In this document: in pieces, positions 47,097 through 56,206 of the stretch
How the letters are laid out: each line of letters begins with the position of its first letter
Position numbering within the stretch: position 1 is the first letter of the stretch
From: Bosea sp. Tri-49
GTDB taxonomy: Bacteria > Pseudomonadota > Alphaproteobacteria > Rhizobiales > Beijerinckiaceae
DNA: 64,000 bases
Direction: 5' to 3'
Assembly: GCF_003952665.1 (NCBI RefSeq)
Contig: NZ_CP017946.1
Location: forward strand, 4,276,501-4,340,500
Translations under genes and position numbers: made by a program
The notes under the pieces: generated by a model
Seen by the model: only the letters and a program-made list of their open reading frames with translations
The model's database searches: none
Told to the model about the DNA's origin: nothing

Positions 47097-48074
47097 TTAG
47101 AAGTTGGCGAAGACTTTGATCATCGCCGGAGTCATGATCACCACGAACAGCACCGGCAGAAAGAACAGGATCATCGGCACTGTCAGCTTCGGCGGCAGGG
47201 CCGCGGCCTTCTTTTCCGCCTCGTTCATCCGCTGATCACGACTCTCCTGCGCGAGCGTCCGCAGCGCTGTTCCGAGTGGCGTCCCGTAACGCTCGGCCTG
47301 GATCAGCGCCGTACACACCGACTTCACCGATTCGAGCCCGGTGCGTATGGCGAGGTTCTCGTAGGCCTGCCGACGCTCGGAGAGATAGGACAGCTCCGCC
47401 GTGCAGAGGGAGAACTCCTCGGCCAGCGGCACCGACTGGCTGCCGATCTCGGTCGAAACCTTGCGGAAGGCGAGTTCGATCGACATGCCCGATTCGACAC
47501 AGATCAGCATCAGATCGAGCGCGTCCGGGAAGGCGCGCCGCATCGAGTGCTGGCGCTTTGTCGTCGCATTGGACAGGTAGATTTCGGGCGCCTTGATGCC
47601 GAGATAGGCAGCGCCGATCACGATGCCGACCCGCACGATAAAGGTCTGGCCGAAGCTATTGATCACGAAGAGGTAAAACAGGGCGAACAGAAAGAGGGCG
47701 ATCGGGGTGATCAGCCTGAAGAAGAGGAAACCTACCTCGGCCTGCTGACCGCGGAAGCCAGCCATGGTGAGCTGCTTCTTGGCGTTTTCGGTACCGAGCC
47801 AGTCGCTGAGCTTGAAGCGCTCGACGATGTCGCGCATGAAAACCTTCGGCTCCTGCCGGAGCGAGACTCGCTCGTTCTGCCGCGTCAACCGATCGCGCTC
47901 ACGTGCTCGGATTTTGTCGCGTTCGGTGGCGACGGATTTCATGCGCTTGCCCAGCACATTGCCTTCGAGCAAGGGCGCCGCCACGGTCATGATCGTGATC
48001 GCGACAGCCACTCCGCCGACCAGGGCAAGCAGGAACCTGATATCGGTGAGCTTCTCGATCAGGAGCGCGAGCAT
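47097..48074 (-). CDS. tadC: Tad pilus inner-membrane platform protein TadC
   Basis: GspF-family membrane protein of 325 residues with a type II secretion F domain (FPDALDLMLICVESGMSIELAF and AERYGTPLGTALRTLAQESRDQRMNEAEKKAA) and about four transmembrane helices. With TadB it forms the platform driven by CpaF. It follows tadB by 12 bases. This is the last gene of the minus-strand cpa/tad run. Confidence 0.94.
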   Translation of the reverse strand: MLALLIEKLTDIRFLLALVGGVAVAITIMTVAAPLLEGNVLGKRMKSVATERDKIRARERDRLTRQNERVSLRQEPKVFMRDIVERFKLSDWLGTENAKKQLTMAGFRGQQAEVGFLFFRLITPIALFLFALFYLFVINSFGQTFIVRVGIVIGAAYLGIKAPEIYLSNATTKRQHSMRRAFPDALDLMLICVESGMSIELAFRKVSTEIGSQSVPLAEEFSLCTAELSYLSERRQAYENLAIRTGLESVKSVCTALIQAERYGTPLGTALRTLAQESRDQRMNEAEKKAAALPPKLTVPMILFFLPVLFVVIMTPAMIKVFANF

Positions 48075-48086
48075 GCCAAAGGCTCC

Positions 48087-49067
48087 TCAGATCTCGAAAT
48101 TGATCATCTTGCGCATCACCAGCACGCCGGTTGCCATCCAGACGCCGCAGCCGACGAGCGCCGCTCGTCCGATATCGGTCGTCCAGAGCGCGTCCATGTA
48201 GCCTGGGCTCGTGAGGTAGACGAGGACGGCGACGACGGGAGGCAAGGAGCCGATGATTGAGGCGGACGCCTTCGCCTCCATCGACACGGCCTTGATCTTG
48301 TCGCGCATCTTGCGGCGCTCGCGGATCACGCGCGAGAGATTGGCCAGGGTTTCGGCGAGGTTGCCGCCGGTCTTCTGCTGGATCGCCAGAACGATGCCGA
48401 AGAAATTGGCCTCGGCGCAGGGCATGCGTTCGAACAGCTTGGCGACCGCGTCCGTCAGCGACAGGCCAAGCGTCTGCGCTTCGACGATCAGGCGGAACTC
48501 GGTCTTGACCGGCTCCTGAGCCTCGCTGGCGATGATGCGCAGGCAATCGTTCAGCGGCAAGCCCGACTTGATGCCGCGCACGATGACATCGAGCGCATTC
48601 GGGAATTCGTTGGTAAAGCGCAGCATCCGCTTCTTGCCGAGATAGCCCAGATACCAGCGCGGCAGGCCGAAAAGGCCGACGAGGAAACTGACCAGCACGA
48701 CGCCCCAGTTGCCTGAGACGATGAAGAGCACAACAGCCAGGGCAATGCCCAGCGCGACGCCGAGCAGCCAGTACTGCTTGCGCGACCAGGAGAGCCCGGC
48801 CTGCTCGATTCGCCCGTCAATCGTGAGCTTGTGGCGTGCTTTCTCGCGGTTTTCGATATCCTTCAGGCTTTGCGCGACCTGCCCGCGCCTTACCTGGCTC
48901 TGCGCTTCACGATCCGCCGCGGCGCGGACCACGGCCGGGGCGGCGAACTCGCGGCGGCGCTGCTCGGCGCGCGCCTGGCCGCTGAGCCGAGGGTAGAACA
49001 GGGCGTAAGCGATCCCGCCCGCCGAGACAGCGGCGAGGATAGCGGCGGCGATCTGGCCATAGTCCAT
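48087..49067 (-). CDS. tadB: Tad pilus inner-membrane platform protein TadB
   Basis: GspF-family protein of 326 residues, N-terminal helix MDYGQIAAAILAAVSAGGIAYALFY, Arg/Lys-rich cytoplasmic part, then helices and the F domain FPNALDVIVRGIKSGLPLNDCLRII and QQKTGGNLAETLANLSRVIRERRKM. The start at ATG 49067 is used because upstream codons (open to 49451) are a shadow of cpaF. It lies 21 bases after cpaF. Confidence 0.94.
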   Translation of the reverse strand: MDYGQIAAAILAAVSAGGIAYALFYPRLSGQARAEQRRREFAAPAVVRAAADREAQSQVRRGQVAQSLKDIENREKARHKLTIDGRIEQAGLSWSRKQYWLLGVALGIALAVVLFIVSGNWGVVLVSFLVGLFGLPRWYLGYLGKKRMLRFTNEFPNALDVIVRGIKSGLPLNDCLRIIASEAQEPVKTEFRLIVEAQTLGLSLTDAVAKLFERMPCAEANFFGIVLAIQQKTGGNLAETLANLSRVIRERRKMRDKIKAVSMEAKASASIIGSLPPVVAVLVYLTSPGYMDALWTTDIGRAALVGCGVWMATGVLVMRKMINFEI

Positions 49068-49087
49068 GACGTGCCTTCTCCCCGCGC

Positions 49088-50527
49088 CTAGGCGTCGGCC
49101 CGGCCTTCGAGCTCGAGCTGGTCGAGCGCCGTGGCGAGCCGCTGCTCGTCGCCGAAATAGCGGGCGCGTTCCCAGAGGCGAGGCCGGCCGATACCGGTCG
49201 AGCGGTGCCGGCCGATCAGCCGACCGTTCGGGTCTTCGCCGAGCACATCGTAGAGCATCAGGTCCTGGGTGATGATCACATCGCCCTCCATGCCCATCAC
49301 CTCGGTGATGTGGGTGATGCGACGCGAGCCGTCGCGCATGCGCTGAGCCTGGATGATCACATCGACCGAGGAGCAGATCATCTCTCGCAGGGTCTTCGAG
49401 GGCAGGCTGAAGCCGCCCATGGTGATCATCGATTCGATGCGGCTCAGGCACTCACGCGGCGTATTGGCGTGCAGCGTGCCCATCGAGCCATCATGGCCGG
49501 TGTTCATCGCCTGGAGCAGGTCGAAGGCCTCCGGGCCGCGCACCTCGCCGACGATGATGCGTTCGGGCCGCATGCGCAGGCAGTTCTTGACGAGATCGCG
49601 CATGGTGACCGCTCCCGACCCTTCAAGATTGGGGGGACGGGTCTCGAGGCGGACTACGTGCGGCTGCTGCAGTTGCAGCTCGGCCGCGTCCTCACAGGTG
49701 ATTACACGCTCATCGTGCTCGATGTAATTGGTCAGGCAGTTGAGCAGCGTCGTCTTGCCCGAACCGGTACCGCCCGAGATCACGATATTGCAGCGGACCC
49801 TTCCGATGATCTTCAGGATCTCGGCGCCGGGCGGCGAGATCGCGCCGAAACGGACGAGCTGGTCGAGGGTCAGTTTGTCCTTCTTGAACTTGCGGATGGT
49901 GAGGGCCGGCCCGTCGATCGCAAGCGGCGGAGCAATGACGTTGACGCGCGAGCCGTCAGCGAGGCGCGCGTCGCAGATCGGCGAGGCCTCGTCGACACGG
50001 CGGCCGACCTGACTGACGATGCGCTGGCAGATATTCATCAGCTGCGCGTTGTCACGAAAGCGGATGCTGGTGAGCTGAATCTTGCCGCCGGTCTCGATAA
50101 AGGTCCGGCCGGCGCCGTTGACCATGATGTCGGCGATGTCGTCGCGCGCTAGCAGCGGCTCGAGCGGCCCATAGCCGAGCACATCGTTGCAGATGTCGTC
50201 GAGCAGCTCTTCCTGCTCGGAGATCGAGAGCACGACATTCTTCAGCGAGATGATCTCGTTGATGATGTCGCGGATCTCCTCACGTGCCGATTCGCCGTCG
50301 AGCTTGGCCAGCTGGGAGAGGTCGATCGCTTCGATGAGAGCACCGAAGATCATGCTCTTCATCTGGTAGTATTCGTCGGATTTTTGTGCCTCGACCGGCG
50401 CTGGCGGCGGCGGACGCCGCGCCTCCGCGGCGGCGGAACGCGATTCGACCGGACGCACTGACGAGAGCGGCGCTGCGCTCGACTGAGTCGTCGGAGCCGG
50501 GGCAGTCGCCTGTCGCTTGCCAAACAT
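49088..50527 (-). CDS. cpaF: Tad pilus secretion ATPase CpaF/TadA
   Basis: Cytoplasmic hexameric ATPase of 479 residues that powers pilus assembly. The N-terminal 50 residues are Pro/Ala-rich. The core has Walker A ISGGTGSGKTTLL near residue 260, the Asp box, Walker B IIVGEVRGPEAFDLLQAMNTG and the His box GSMGTLHANTPRE. The gene is three bases from cpaE. Confidence 0.96.
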   Translation of the reverse strand: MFGKRQATAPAPTTQSSAAPLSSVRPVESRSAAAEARRPPPPAPVEAQKSDEYYQMKSMIFGALIEAIDLSQLAKLDGESAREEIRDIINEIISLKNVVLSISEQEELLDDICNDVLGYGPLEPLLARDDIADIMVNGAGRTFIETGGKIQLTSIRFRDNAQLMNICQRIVSQVGRRVDEASPICDARLADGSRVNVIAPPLAIDGPALTIRKFKKDKLTLDQLVRFGAISPPGAEILKIIGRVRCNIVISGGTGSGKTTLLNCLTNYIEHDERVITCEDAAELQLQQPHVVRLETRPPNLEGSGAVTMRDLVKNCLRMRPERIIVGEVRGPEAFDLLQAMNTGHDGSMGTLHANTPRECLSRIESMITMGGFSLPSKTLREMICSSVDVIIQAQRMRDGSRRITHITEVMGMEGDVIITQDLMLYDVLGEDPNGRLIGRHRSTGIGRPRLWERARYFGDEQRLATALDQLELEGRADA

Positions 50528-50529
50528 CT

Positions 50530-51786
50530 TCAGGCCTTCCGACGCATCAGCTTGGCCAAGGGCTCGAACAGGCCACGCTTGCCACGCTTCTGCTCGCCGC
50601 GCCCGGTGAGAGCAGTTGCGATCTGGACGAAGGCCTCCGCTGCCTTTCCGCCCGACTGGACCTCGGCGATCATCTGACCGTTGTTGGCTGCCGTGCCAAA
50701 GAGCGGCGCATCGAAGGGGATGGAGCTCAGCACCTCGATCCCGAGCGCCTTGGCGAACTCGCCGGCCTCGATCTCCGGCCGCTTGGGCAAGCCGACCTGG
50801 TTCAGGATCAGGCGAGGCACGGAATCGTTCGGCCGGGCCGCACGCAGGAGGTCCACCAGATTCTTGGCGTTGCGCAGCGAGGCGAGCTCCGGCGCGGCGA
50901 CGATCGCCACCTCATCGGCGCTAACGAGCGCGCGCTTCGCCCAGCCCGACCACAGATGCGGCACGTCCAGCACGATGCAGGGCACGCTCGCGCGCAGCAG
51001 GTCGAACAAGAGCTCGAACGCGTCGTCGCTAAGATCGATCGTCCGATCCAGCATGGCCGGAGCCGCGAGCAAAGAGAGGTTCTCGCTGCAGCGCGACAGA
51101 AGCCGGTCGAGCATGTTGGCGTCGAGCCGCTCCGGCGCGAACACAGCGTCGGCGATGCCTTGCGGCGGATCCTGATTGAAATCCAGCCCGGCCGTGCCGA
51201 AGGCGATGTCGAGGTCGGCGATCACAGTCGAGGCGCCGAGATCGCGAGCGACCGCCCAAGCGACATTGTGCGCGACGGTGGAAGCGCCGACGCCGCCCTT
51301 GGCGCCGACGATGGCCATGGTACGCCCCAGCGTCGCCGAGCCTGATGCGGCATAGAGTTCGGACAGGGTACGCAACAGGTCGAGAACGCCGAACGGAGCG
51401 ACGAGATAGTCGCTGACGCCACGCCGGATCAGCTCGCGATAAAGCTGGATGTCGTTGACATGCCCGATGACGACGACTTTGGTGCCCGGATCGCAGCTCG
51501 CGGCGAGGGCATCGAGATTCGCGATCAGCCCCGACGGCTCGCTGACCGTTTCCAGGACGATCACATTCGGTGTCGGCGCGCCGCGGAAAGCCTCGACCGC
51601 CGCGGCCGGCCCCCCCATCTGCACTCGGGCCTGGACCTTGTCCATGCGGCGGTCGGCGGCGACCGCCTGCATCGAGTCCGCGACCTCCCGCGTTTCGCAG
51701 AAGGCCTGCAAGGTGACGCGGGGCAACGGGGCGATGATCTCCTCGCCGCCGGTATCCGGCTCAAATCCTGGCATGTTCGCCATCAT
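50530..51786 (-). CDS. cpaE: Pilus localisation ATPase-like protein CpaE/TadZ
   Basis: Protein of 418 residues with an N-terminal atypical receiver-like domain (VVVIGHVNDIQLYRELIRRGVSDYLVAPF) and a C-terminal ParA/MinD-like domain with deviant Walker A GAKGGVGASTVAHN. In Caulobacter CpaE places the pilus machinery at a pole. The GAST ending of the P-loop matches TadZ proteins. Its stop-proximal region is separated from cpaF by three bases; it overlaps cpaD by four. Confidence 0.95.
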   Translation of the reverse strand: MMANMPGFEPDTGGEEIIAPLPRVTLQAFCETREVADSMQAVAADRRMDKVQARVQMGGPAAAVEAFRGAPTPNVIVLETVSEPSGLIANLDALAASCDPGTKVVVIGHVNDIQLYRELIRRGVSDYLVAPFGVLDLLRTLSELYAASGSATLGRTMAIVGAKGGVGASTVAHNVAWAVARDLGASTVIADLDIAFGTAGLDFNQDPPQGIADAVFAPERLDANMLDRLLSRCSENLSLLAAPAMLDRTIDLSDDAFELLFDLLRASVPCIVLDVPHLWSGWAKRALVSADEVAIVAAPELASLRNAKNLVDLLRAARPNDSVPRLILNQVGLPKRPEIEAGEFAKALGIEVLSSIPFDAPLFGTAANNGQMIAEVQSGGKAAEAFVQIATALTGRGEQKRGKRGLFEPLAKLMRRKA

Positions 51787-52541
51787 TTGCCTCCGACGGC
51801 GTCACTGACCTTGGTTTGTTCCTGGCGATACTGCGTGGACGGATCCTTGCCCTCACGCAGTTTCTTGATCGCCTCCATGCGCTTGAGGGTGTCGAGGCGA
51901 CCTTCGCTGCGCGCGCGCACCAGATCGAGCGGATCGGCGATCTGCGCAGCGAGATTGGCTTGAGTAGCGCAGCCGAAATTCCAGTAGGGCTCGTTCGTTG
52001 CACTCGTCTTGTAGCTGGAAGCGCCAAGATCGGTCGGCCATTGTCCGCAGGAATGCGGCAATCCCGCCTGCAGCGAGGCATAGGTCAGGCGAATCGGCGA
52101 TGCGAGCCCGGGATCGGCGATCGGATAGGTCCTGACCGAAAGAGCGCCGGGCGAGACACCGGCCCTGGCCAGCGAGCGACGGATGCTGTCGAGCGTGTCG
52201 CGCGCGGCGAGGTCGCGCCCGGTTCCCGTCGGTACCTCCGCGACGAGACCACCTTTGCCGCTGCGACGATAGTCCGCGCCGAAACGGGTGACGTCATCGG
52301 CCTGGCGCGGATCCAATCCACCGCCTGCCCGACCGACAAAGACATCCAGCGAATTCGGCGCATCGCGCAACACGATCGGATGGCGCTCGCGGGTATCGAT
52401 CGGGATACCGGAGGTTGAAATATCGCCCTTGGCACAAGCCCCGAGCAGGAGCGCGGCGCCAAGAGCCACCGGCAATGCGGCGCGCCGAGCGCGCTTCGGG
52501 TGCGGTTTCCTGTGTACGACCATGATCGCCATCCTTGTCAC
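51783..52541 (-). CDS. cpaD: CpaD family pilus assembly lipoprotein
   Basis: Lipoprotein of 252 residues with lipobox LLLGAC (C36 from this start). The CpaD domain has RHPIVLRDAPNSLDVFVGR, and a C-terminal segment with NFGCATQANLAAQIADPLDLVR, a family hallmark. It acts with the secretin CpaC at the outer membrane. The start may also be the ATG six codons later (52523, MVVHRKPHPK). It overlaps cpaE by four bases and follows cpaC by nine. Confidence 0.93.
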   Translation of the reverse strand: MTRMAIMVVHRKPHPKRARRAALPVALGAALLLGACAKGDISTSGIPIDTRERHPIVLRDAPNSLDVFVGRAGGGLDPRQADDVTRFGADYRRSGKGGLVAEVPTGTGRDLAARDTLDSIRRSLARAGVSPGALSVRTYPIADPGLASPIRLTYASLQAGLPHSCGQWPTDLGASSYKTSATNEPYWNFGCATQANLAAQIADPLDLVRARSEGRLDTLKRMEAIKKLREGKDPSTQYRQEQTKVSDAVGGK

Positions 52542-52550
52542 GGCCCGTCT

Positions 52551-54050
52551 TCAATCAGCGATGAAACCGACGCGACCCTTGTAGGCCTGCGGGATCGGCC
52601 CTCCGCTCGTCGAGCCGTACATCTTGTTCAAGCGTCCCATCAGGATCGTCTGGGCATCGTGCGCCTCGACGAAGCCGTCATCCGGCCGCTGCAGCGTATT
52701 GGGCCCGACCGGCTTCACGATGTAGGGTGTCACCGCGATCATCAGCTCGGTCTCCTCGCGCTGATAGTCGCGCGAGCGGAACAGCGTGCCGATGATCGGA
52801 ATGTTCATCAGCGCCGGCATGCCGTTGATCGCTTGACGCGAGACGCGCTGGATCAAGCCTGCCGTCGCCAGCGTTCCGCCAGAGGGCAGCTCGACTGTCG
52901 TATCCGACTTGCGCGTCCGGAAACCCGGTGCGTTGACCGCACCGGTCTGTCTGGTATCGGCGAGGAGCAGCTGATTTTCAGCGTCAAGCTCGGTGACCTC
53001 TGTCGCAATCCGCATCGAGATCCTGCCATCGGACAGCACGATCGGGGTGAAATTCAGCGAAACACCGATCGTCTTGTAGACGATGCTGAGATTGCAGCGC
53101 CCCGAGACGTCGCAGCTGTAGCCGCTCGGCACGGGAATCTCGCCGCCCGCAGTGAACTTCGCGCTTTCGCCCGAGATCGCCGTGACCGTTGGTTCGGCGA
53201 GAATGCGCGACATGCCGGCCCGCTCGAGTGCACGCAAGGTAACGTTGGTCGAATTGCCGATGCCGGCGGCGATCGAAGTCGCCGCGAGCGTTTGCGGCTG
53301 CACCGAGAACGGATTGTCGATCGTCGGGGTAATGCTGAGCTTGCCCAGCTTCCATTCGCCGGTCGAGTTGATGCCGAGCTGCTTGATCGCCTTGCGGGCG
53401 ATCTCGGAAACGGTGACCTTGACCATCACCTGGTCGCGTCCCCGAATGGTCAGCGAGTTGATCACACCTCCTTTGGACGTGCTTTGGACGAAACCTCCCG
53501 TGGTGGAGCTGCCGACGAAGGCGCTTGCGATATCCACGGCCTGCGTCGCCTCGGAGGCATTCGCGACGGTGCCGACGAGAAGAATCGAATCCCCAGCAGG
53601 CTTGACCTGGATGTCCGCGCCCGGCATCGCCGCGCGCAGAGTCTGGCGCAGCACGTTGAGGTCGCGGCCGACCTCGATTTCCAGGGCCGTGATTTGCCTG
53701 CCCTCGGCGTCCATTACGAACATCGAAGTCGAACCGTCGGCCATGCCGATGACGAAAAGTTTGCGGGCCGAGCGCACCACGGCGTTCGCCACCTTGGGAT
53801 TGGCGACGAAGACCTCCTTGGCGTCGCGCGGCAACTCGACGATCAGCGAGCGGCCGATCGAGAGATCGAGCCGACGCGAAATAGCGTGCTCGCTGGCGCC
53901 GACGTTCAGGACCGGCGCGGCGCCCTTGCTCTGCGCCAAGGCCGGAGCAACGACCAGCGATGTGATCATAGGTACGATCGCCAGCGTCGAGGCAAGGCAG
54001 CACTTGTAGACACAGAGAAACAGCGGAGTGAACCTCGGCATGGGGATCAT
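52551..54050 (-). CDS. cpaC: Pilus secretin CpaC (RcpA)
   Basis: Outer-membrane secretin of 499 residues with signal peptide ending near VVAPALAQ. The N-terminal pilus domain (about 55-125; SIGRSLIVELPRDAKEVFVANPKVANAVV) is followed by a BON-like domain and the secretin core with RILAEPTVTAISGESAKFTAGGEIPVP split at its Gly turns and PSGGTLATAGLIQ. A Cys pair lies in YSCDVSGRCN. It overlaps cpaB by four bases. Confidence 0.95.
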   Translation of the reverse strand: MIPMPRFTPLFLCVYKCCLASTLAIVPMITSLVVAPALAQSKGAAPVLNVGASEHAISRRLDLSIGRSLIVELPRDAKEVFVANPKVANAVVRSARKLFVIGMADGSTSMFVMDAEGRQITALEIEVGRDLNVLRQTLRAAMPGADIQVKPAGDSILLVGTVANASEATQAVDIASAFVGSSTTGGFVQSTSKGGVINSLTIRGRDQVMVKVTVSEIARKAIKQLGINSTGEWKLGKLSITPTIDNPFSVQPQTLAATSIAAGIGNSTNVTLRALERAGMSRILAEPTVTAISGESAKFTAGGEIPVPSGYSCDVSGRCNLSIVYKTIGVSLNFTPIVLSDGRISMRIATEVTELDAENQLLLADTRQTGAVNAPGFRTRKSDTTVELPSGGTLATAGLIQRVSRQAINGMPALMNIPIIGTLFRSRDYQREETELMIAVTPYIVKPVGPNTLQRPDDGFVEAHDAQTILMGRLNKMYGSTSGGPIPQAYKGRVGFIAD

Positions 54051-54823
54051 GGCTTCACCGCCTTGGTGACGACGCCGAAGCGCACGAGCGTGAGGCCGCC
54101 CTCGTCGCTCGGCAGGCTCTTGTCACCGGCATCCTGCAGGCTGCGCAGCGCCAGAGAGAGGGTGCTGGTCTTCTGCGCCAGCGTCACCGCTTCGACATGC
54201 TTCGGATCGAGCTCGAGTGTCGCGGTCTCGCCGATGACGACCTTCTCGCCGTTTTTCTCCTGGATGTTCTGGCCGATGGCGAGCACGCGGACATTGGCGA
54301 CCAAGGTCTCGCTCGCCGCCGCCGCGCCGTCCCTCGCGTTGCTGTCGTCGCGGCTGGTGCGGATGATGTCGACGCGATCATTGGGCAGGATGAAGCCGCC
54401 AGCGGTATTGGCTCCGCGACTATCGGTGGTGATCGCGACCGCGCGCTTACCAGGCGGCAAGATCGCCGCCAGGAAACCGGAATCGGCCTTGAGCAACTTC
54501 TCCCGCCGGATCGGCTCCGAACTGTAAAGCTGCGCGCGGGCGATCTGTCCGACGAATTCGCCCTCGCCTCCGGGAAGGTCCTGACGGCGGATCACCTCGG
54601 TCGGCAGGCTCGCCAGCGGCCAGGCCAGCCATTTGAGATCGCCCGCGGCCAGCTTGTTGCCGAGCGGGACATCAGCGGCCGCGACCAGCACCTCGACCGT
54701 GGGAGCAGGCTCGTACGTGGTCTCCGACGGGGTCGTGACCTTCGGCGGCTGACTGATCAGCAAGGCAGCGCCGAGACCGGCGACAACCGCTACAGCCAAA
54801 ATGATGATGCGGGCGGGACTCAT
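54047..54823 (-). CDS. cpaB: Flp pilus assembly protein CpaB (RcpC)
   Basis: Periplasmic membrane-anchored protein of 258 residues. One N-terminal helix (IIILAVAVVAGLGAALLI) is followed by an SAF domain (VEVLVAAADVPLGNKLAAGDLKWLAWP) and the RcpC region PGKRAVAITTDSRGANTAGGFILPNDRVD. It may stabilise the secretin or guide the pilus. It follows cpaA after 125 bases that include GGTTAACCGG. Confidence 0.94.
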   Translation of the reverse strand: MSPARIIILAVAVVAGLGAALLISQPPKVTTPSETTYEPAPTVEVLVAAADVPLGNKLAAGDLKWLAWPLASLPTEVIRRQDLPGGEGEFVGQIARAQLYSSEPIRREKLLKADSGFLAAILPPGKRAVAITTDSRGANTAGGFILPNDRVDIIRTSRDDSNARDGAAAASETLVANVRVLAIGQNIQEKNGEKVVIGETATLELDPKHVEAVTLAQKTSTLSLALRSLQDAGDKSLPSDEGGLTLVRFGVVTKAVKP

Positions 54824-54948
54824 GGCACACGATCCTTGGCCGGCATACGCCGACCCTCAGCCGGATCGTGGCCCCGGAATCGTCAACTTATGGTTAACCG
54901 GAGGTATCTTTTTGCGCGGATCGATCACCATGAAACAGGATCGATATC

Positions 54949-55461
54949 TCAGGCACTAACTGCGGCGCGCCAGATCGCCGTTTCCGGCAGCACCACGAGC
55001 GCAGCGAAAGCCAGCGCTACGCCATAGGGCACACCCTCGTCCTTGTCGTGCAGACGCAGCGCCCAATCCCAATTCATCGCAGGCCGCGGCAGCGGCATTT
55101 TTCTCAGTTGGAGCAGCCCCAGAGTAAGTGCTCCGCCTGCGAACGAAGAAATCAGAATGTAGGGCAGCAACTGGTCGAAGCCGAACCAAAGCGCGGTCAC
55201 CGCAGCGAGCTTGGCGTCACCGCCACCGATCCAGCCGGCCGCGAAAAAGCCGAAACAGACGGCGAGCACGAGCAAACCGGCGGCCACGTGCCAGCCAAGC
55301 TGGCTCCAGGTCAGCCCAACGCTCACCGCGCACACTGCGAAGCTGGCGGCCAGCACCAGGCAGAGTCGGTTGGAGATCGTCATCGACACGATATCGCTGG
55401 CCGCGGCATAGGCCATGGCGGCTGGGAAGACGACGAGAATCAGGAGCAGCGGTATCGTCAT
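54949..55461 (-). CDS. cpaA: Prepilin peptidase CpaA/TadV
   Basis: Small membrane peptidase of 170 residues with about five helices that trims the Flp pilin leader. Catalytic Asp residues are expected in ASDIVSMTISNRL (first) and GGGDAKLAAVTALW (second, GxGD motif GGGD). Start ATG 55461 (MTIPLLLILVVFP) is chosen for the first helix. It lies 165 bases after flp, separated by a strong hairpin. Confidence 0.93.
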   Translation of the reverse strand: MTIPLLLILVVFPAAMAYAAASDIVSMTISNRLCLVLAASFAVCAVSVGLTWSQLGWHVAAGLLVLAVCFGFFAAGWIGGGDAKLAAVTALWFGFDQLLPYILISSFAGGALTLGLLQLRKMPLPRPAMNWDWALRLHDKDEGVPYGVALAFAALVVLPETAIWRAAVSA

Positions 55462-55560
55462 CACAGAGATTCCATGCGGAGTCGCGCGATCTTGCCGCAG
55501 TCGCCTCACCAAAGGCTTACCAACTCAAACGCAGATATGGATCAGGCGTCGAAGAAATGT

Positions 55561-55592
55561 GAAACGCCCTGGGTTAGGCTCCAGGGCGTTTC
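55561..55592 (-). terminator. Hairpin between flp and cpaA
   Basis: GAAACGCCCTGG (55561-55572), eight-base loop, CCAGGGCGTTTC (55581-55592): a perfect 12-bp stem 34 bases after the flp stop. There is only a short T-stretch, so it is probably a partial terminator and mRNA stabiliser that lets the pilin be made in excess over the assembly proteins. Confidence 0.75.
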
Positions 55593-55625
55593 GTGCCGTC
55601 CAACGAGGGTCGACCGCTTTAGCGC

Positions 55626-55793
55626 TTACTGTCCGAGCGCCGTGGCGACCGTTTTGAACTTGGCGTTCAGGCCCGTGCCGATGCTGCCCCAGATGGTAAT
55701 GCAGACGACGGCGATCAGGGCAGCGATCAGGCCGTACTCGATGGCGGTGGCGCCCGACTCGTCCTTGGCGAAACGCGCAAACAGGTTCTTCAT
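55626..55793 (-). CDS. flp: Flp family type IVb pilin
   Basis: Pilin precursor of 55 residues. The leader MKNLFARFAKDESG is cleaved after G14 by CpaA, leaving mature ATAIEYGLIAALIAV with Glu at position +5, the Flp hallmark. The rest is one long hydrophobic helix and a short tail ending TALGQ. It begins at ATG 55793 with AGGAG-like sequence upstream (GGAGACTACC region). It is the first gene of the cpa run, followed by a strong hairpin. Confidence 0.95.
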   Translation of the reverse strand: MKNLFARFAKDESGATAIEYGLIAALIAVVCITIWGSIGTGLNAKFKTVATALGQ

Positions 55794-56206
55794 GGTAGTC
55801 TCCTTTGCACCACGTTTGACTGCTGCCTTCGCTCTAAGTGGCTTCGGTCAGCGACAGGAGAGACACTACAGAGCCCCCCTTGCAGATCGGTTAAGGCGAC
55901 CGAATAATTCGCCGAATTTTATAGGCCTTCACTTGATGGTTAATGAGCTTTTATCAGGAAACCGTAGTTAATGACTGGTATAAAACTTTTCTCATTGCCA
56001 ATTTATCTGAAACAACTTCGCATGACTTCAAAATATTACGCTACGTTAGCATAAGCGACGCCGTCAGACATCTGTGCTTTTCACTGCACATCAACGACCT
56101 TCAATGACTGTCGAGCCAGCGGGCACCTCGCTCAAATCGCCATCTTAGGAATGCATTCATCATTTTCGGCTTACCTCACCCCGTTCGAAACCTTGGGGCG
56201 CGGACC
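55794..56206. promoter_or_regulatory. AT-rich divergent control region of flp and the pilus N-domain gene
   Basis: 413 bases clearly richer in A+T than the surroundings. They hold TTAA-N7-TTAT (55940-55954, one mismatch to the CtrA box) and TTAA-N7-TATA (55968-55982, two mismatches), 28 bases apart. No gene was found inside. The region must contain promoters for both diverging genes. Confidence 0.6.

Noticed and set aside
55891..55905. Third CtrA-like box TTAA-N7-GAAT
   Set aside because: Two mismatches in one half-site, too weak beside the other two.
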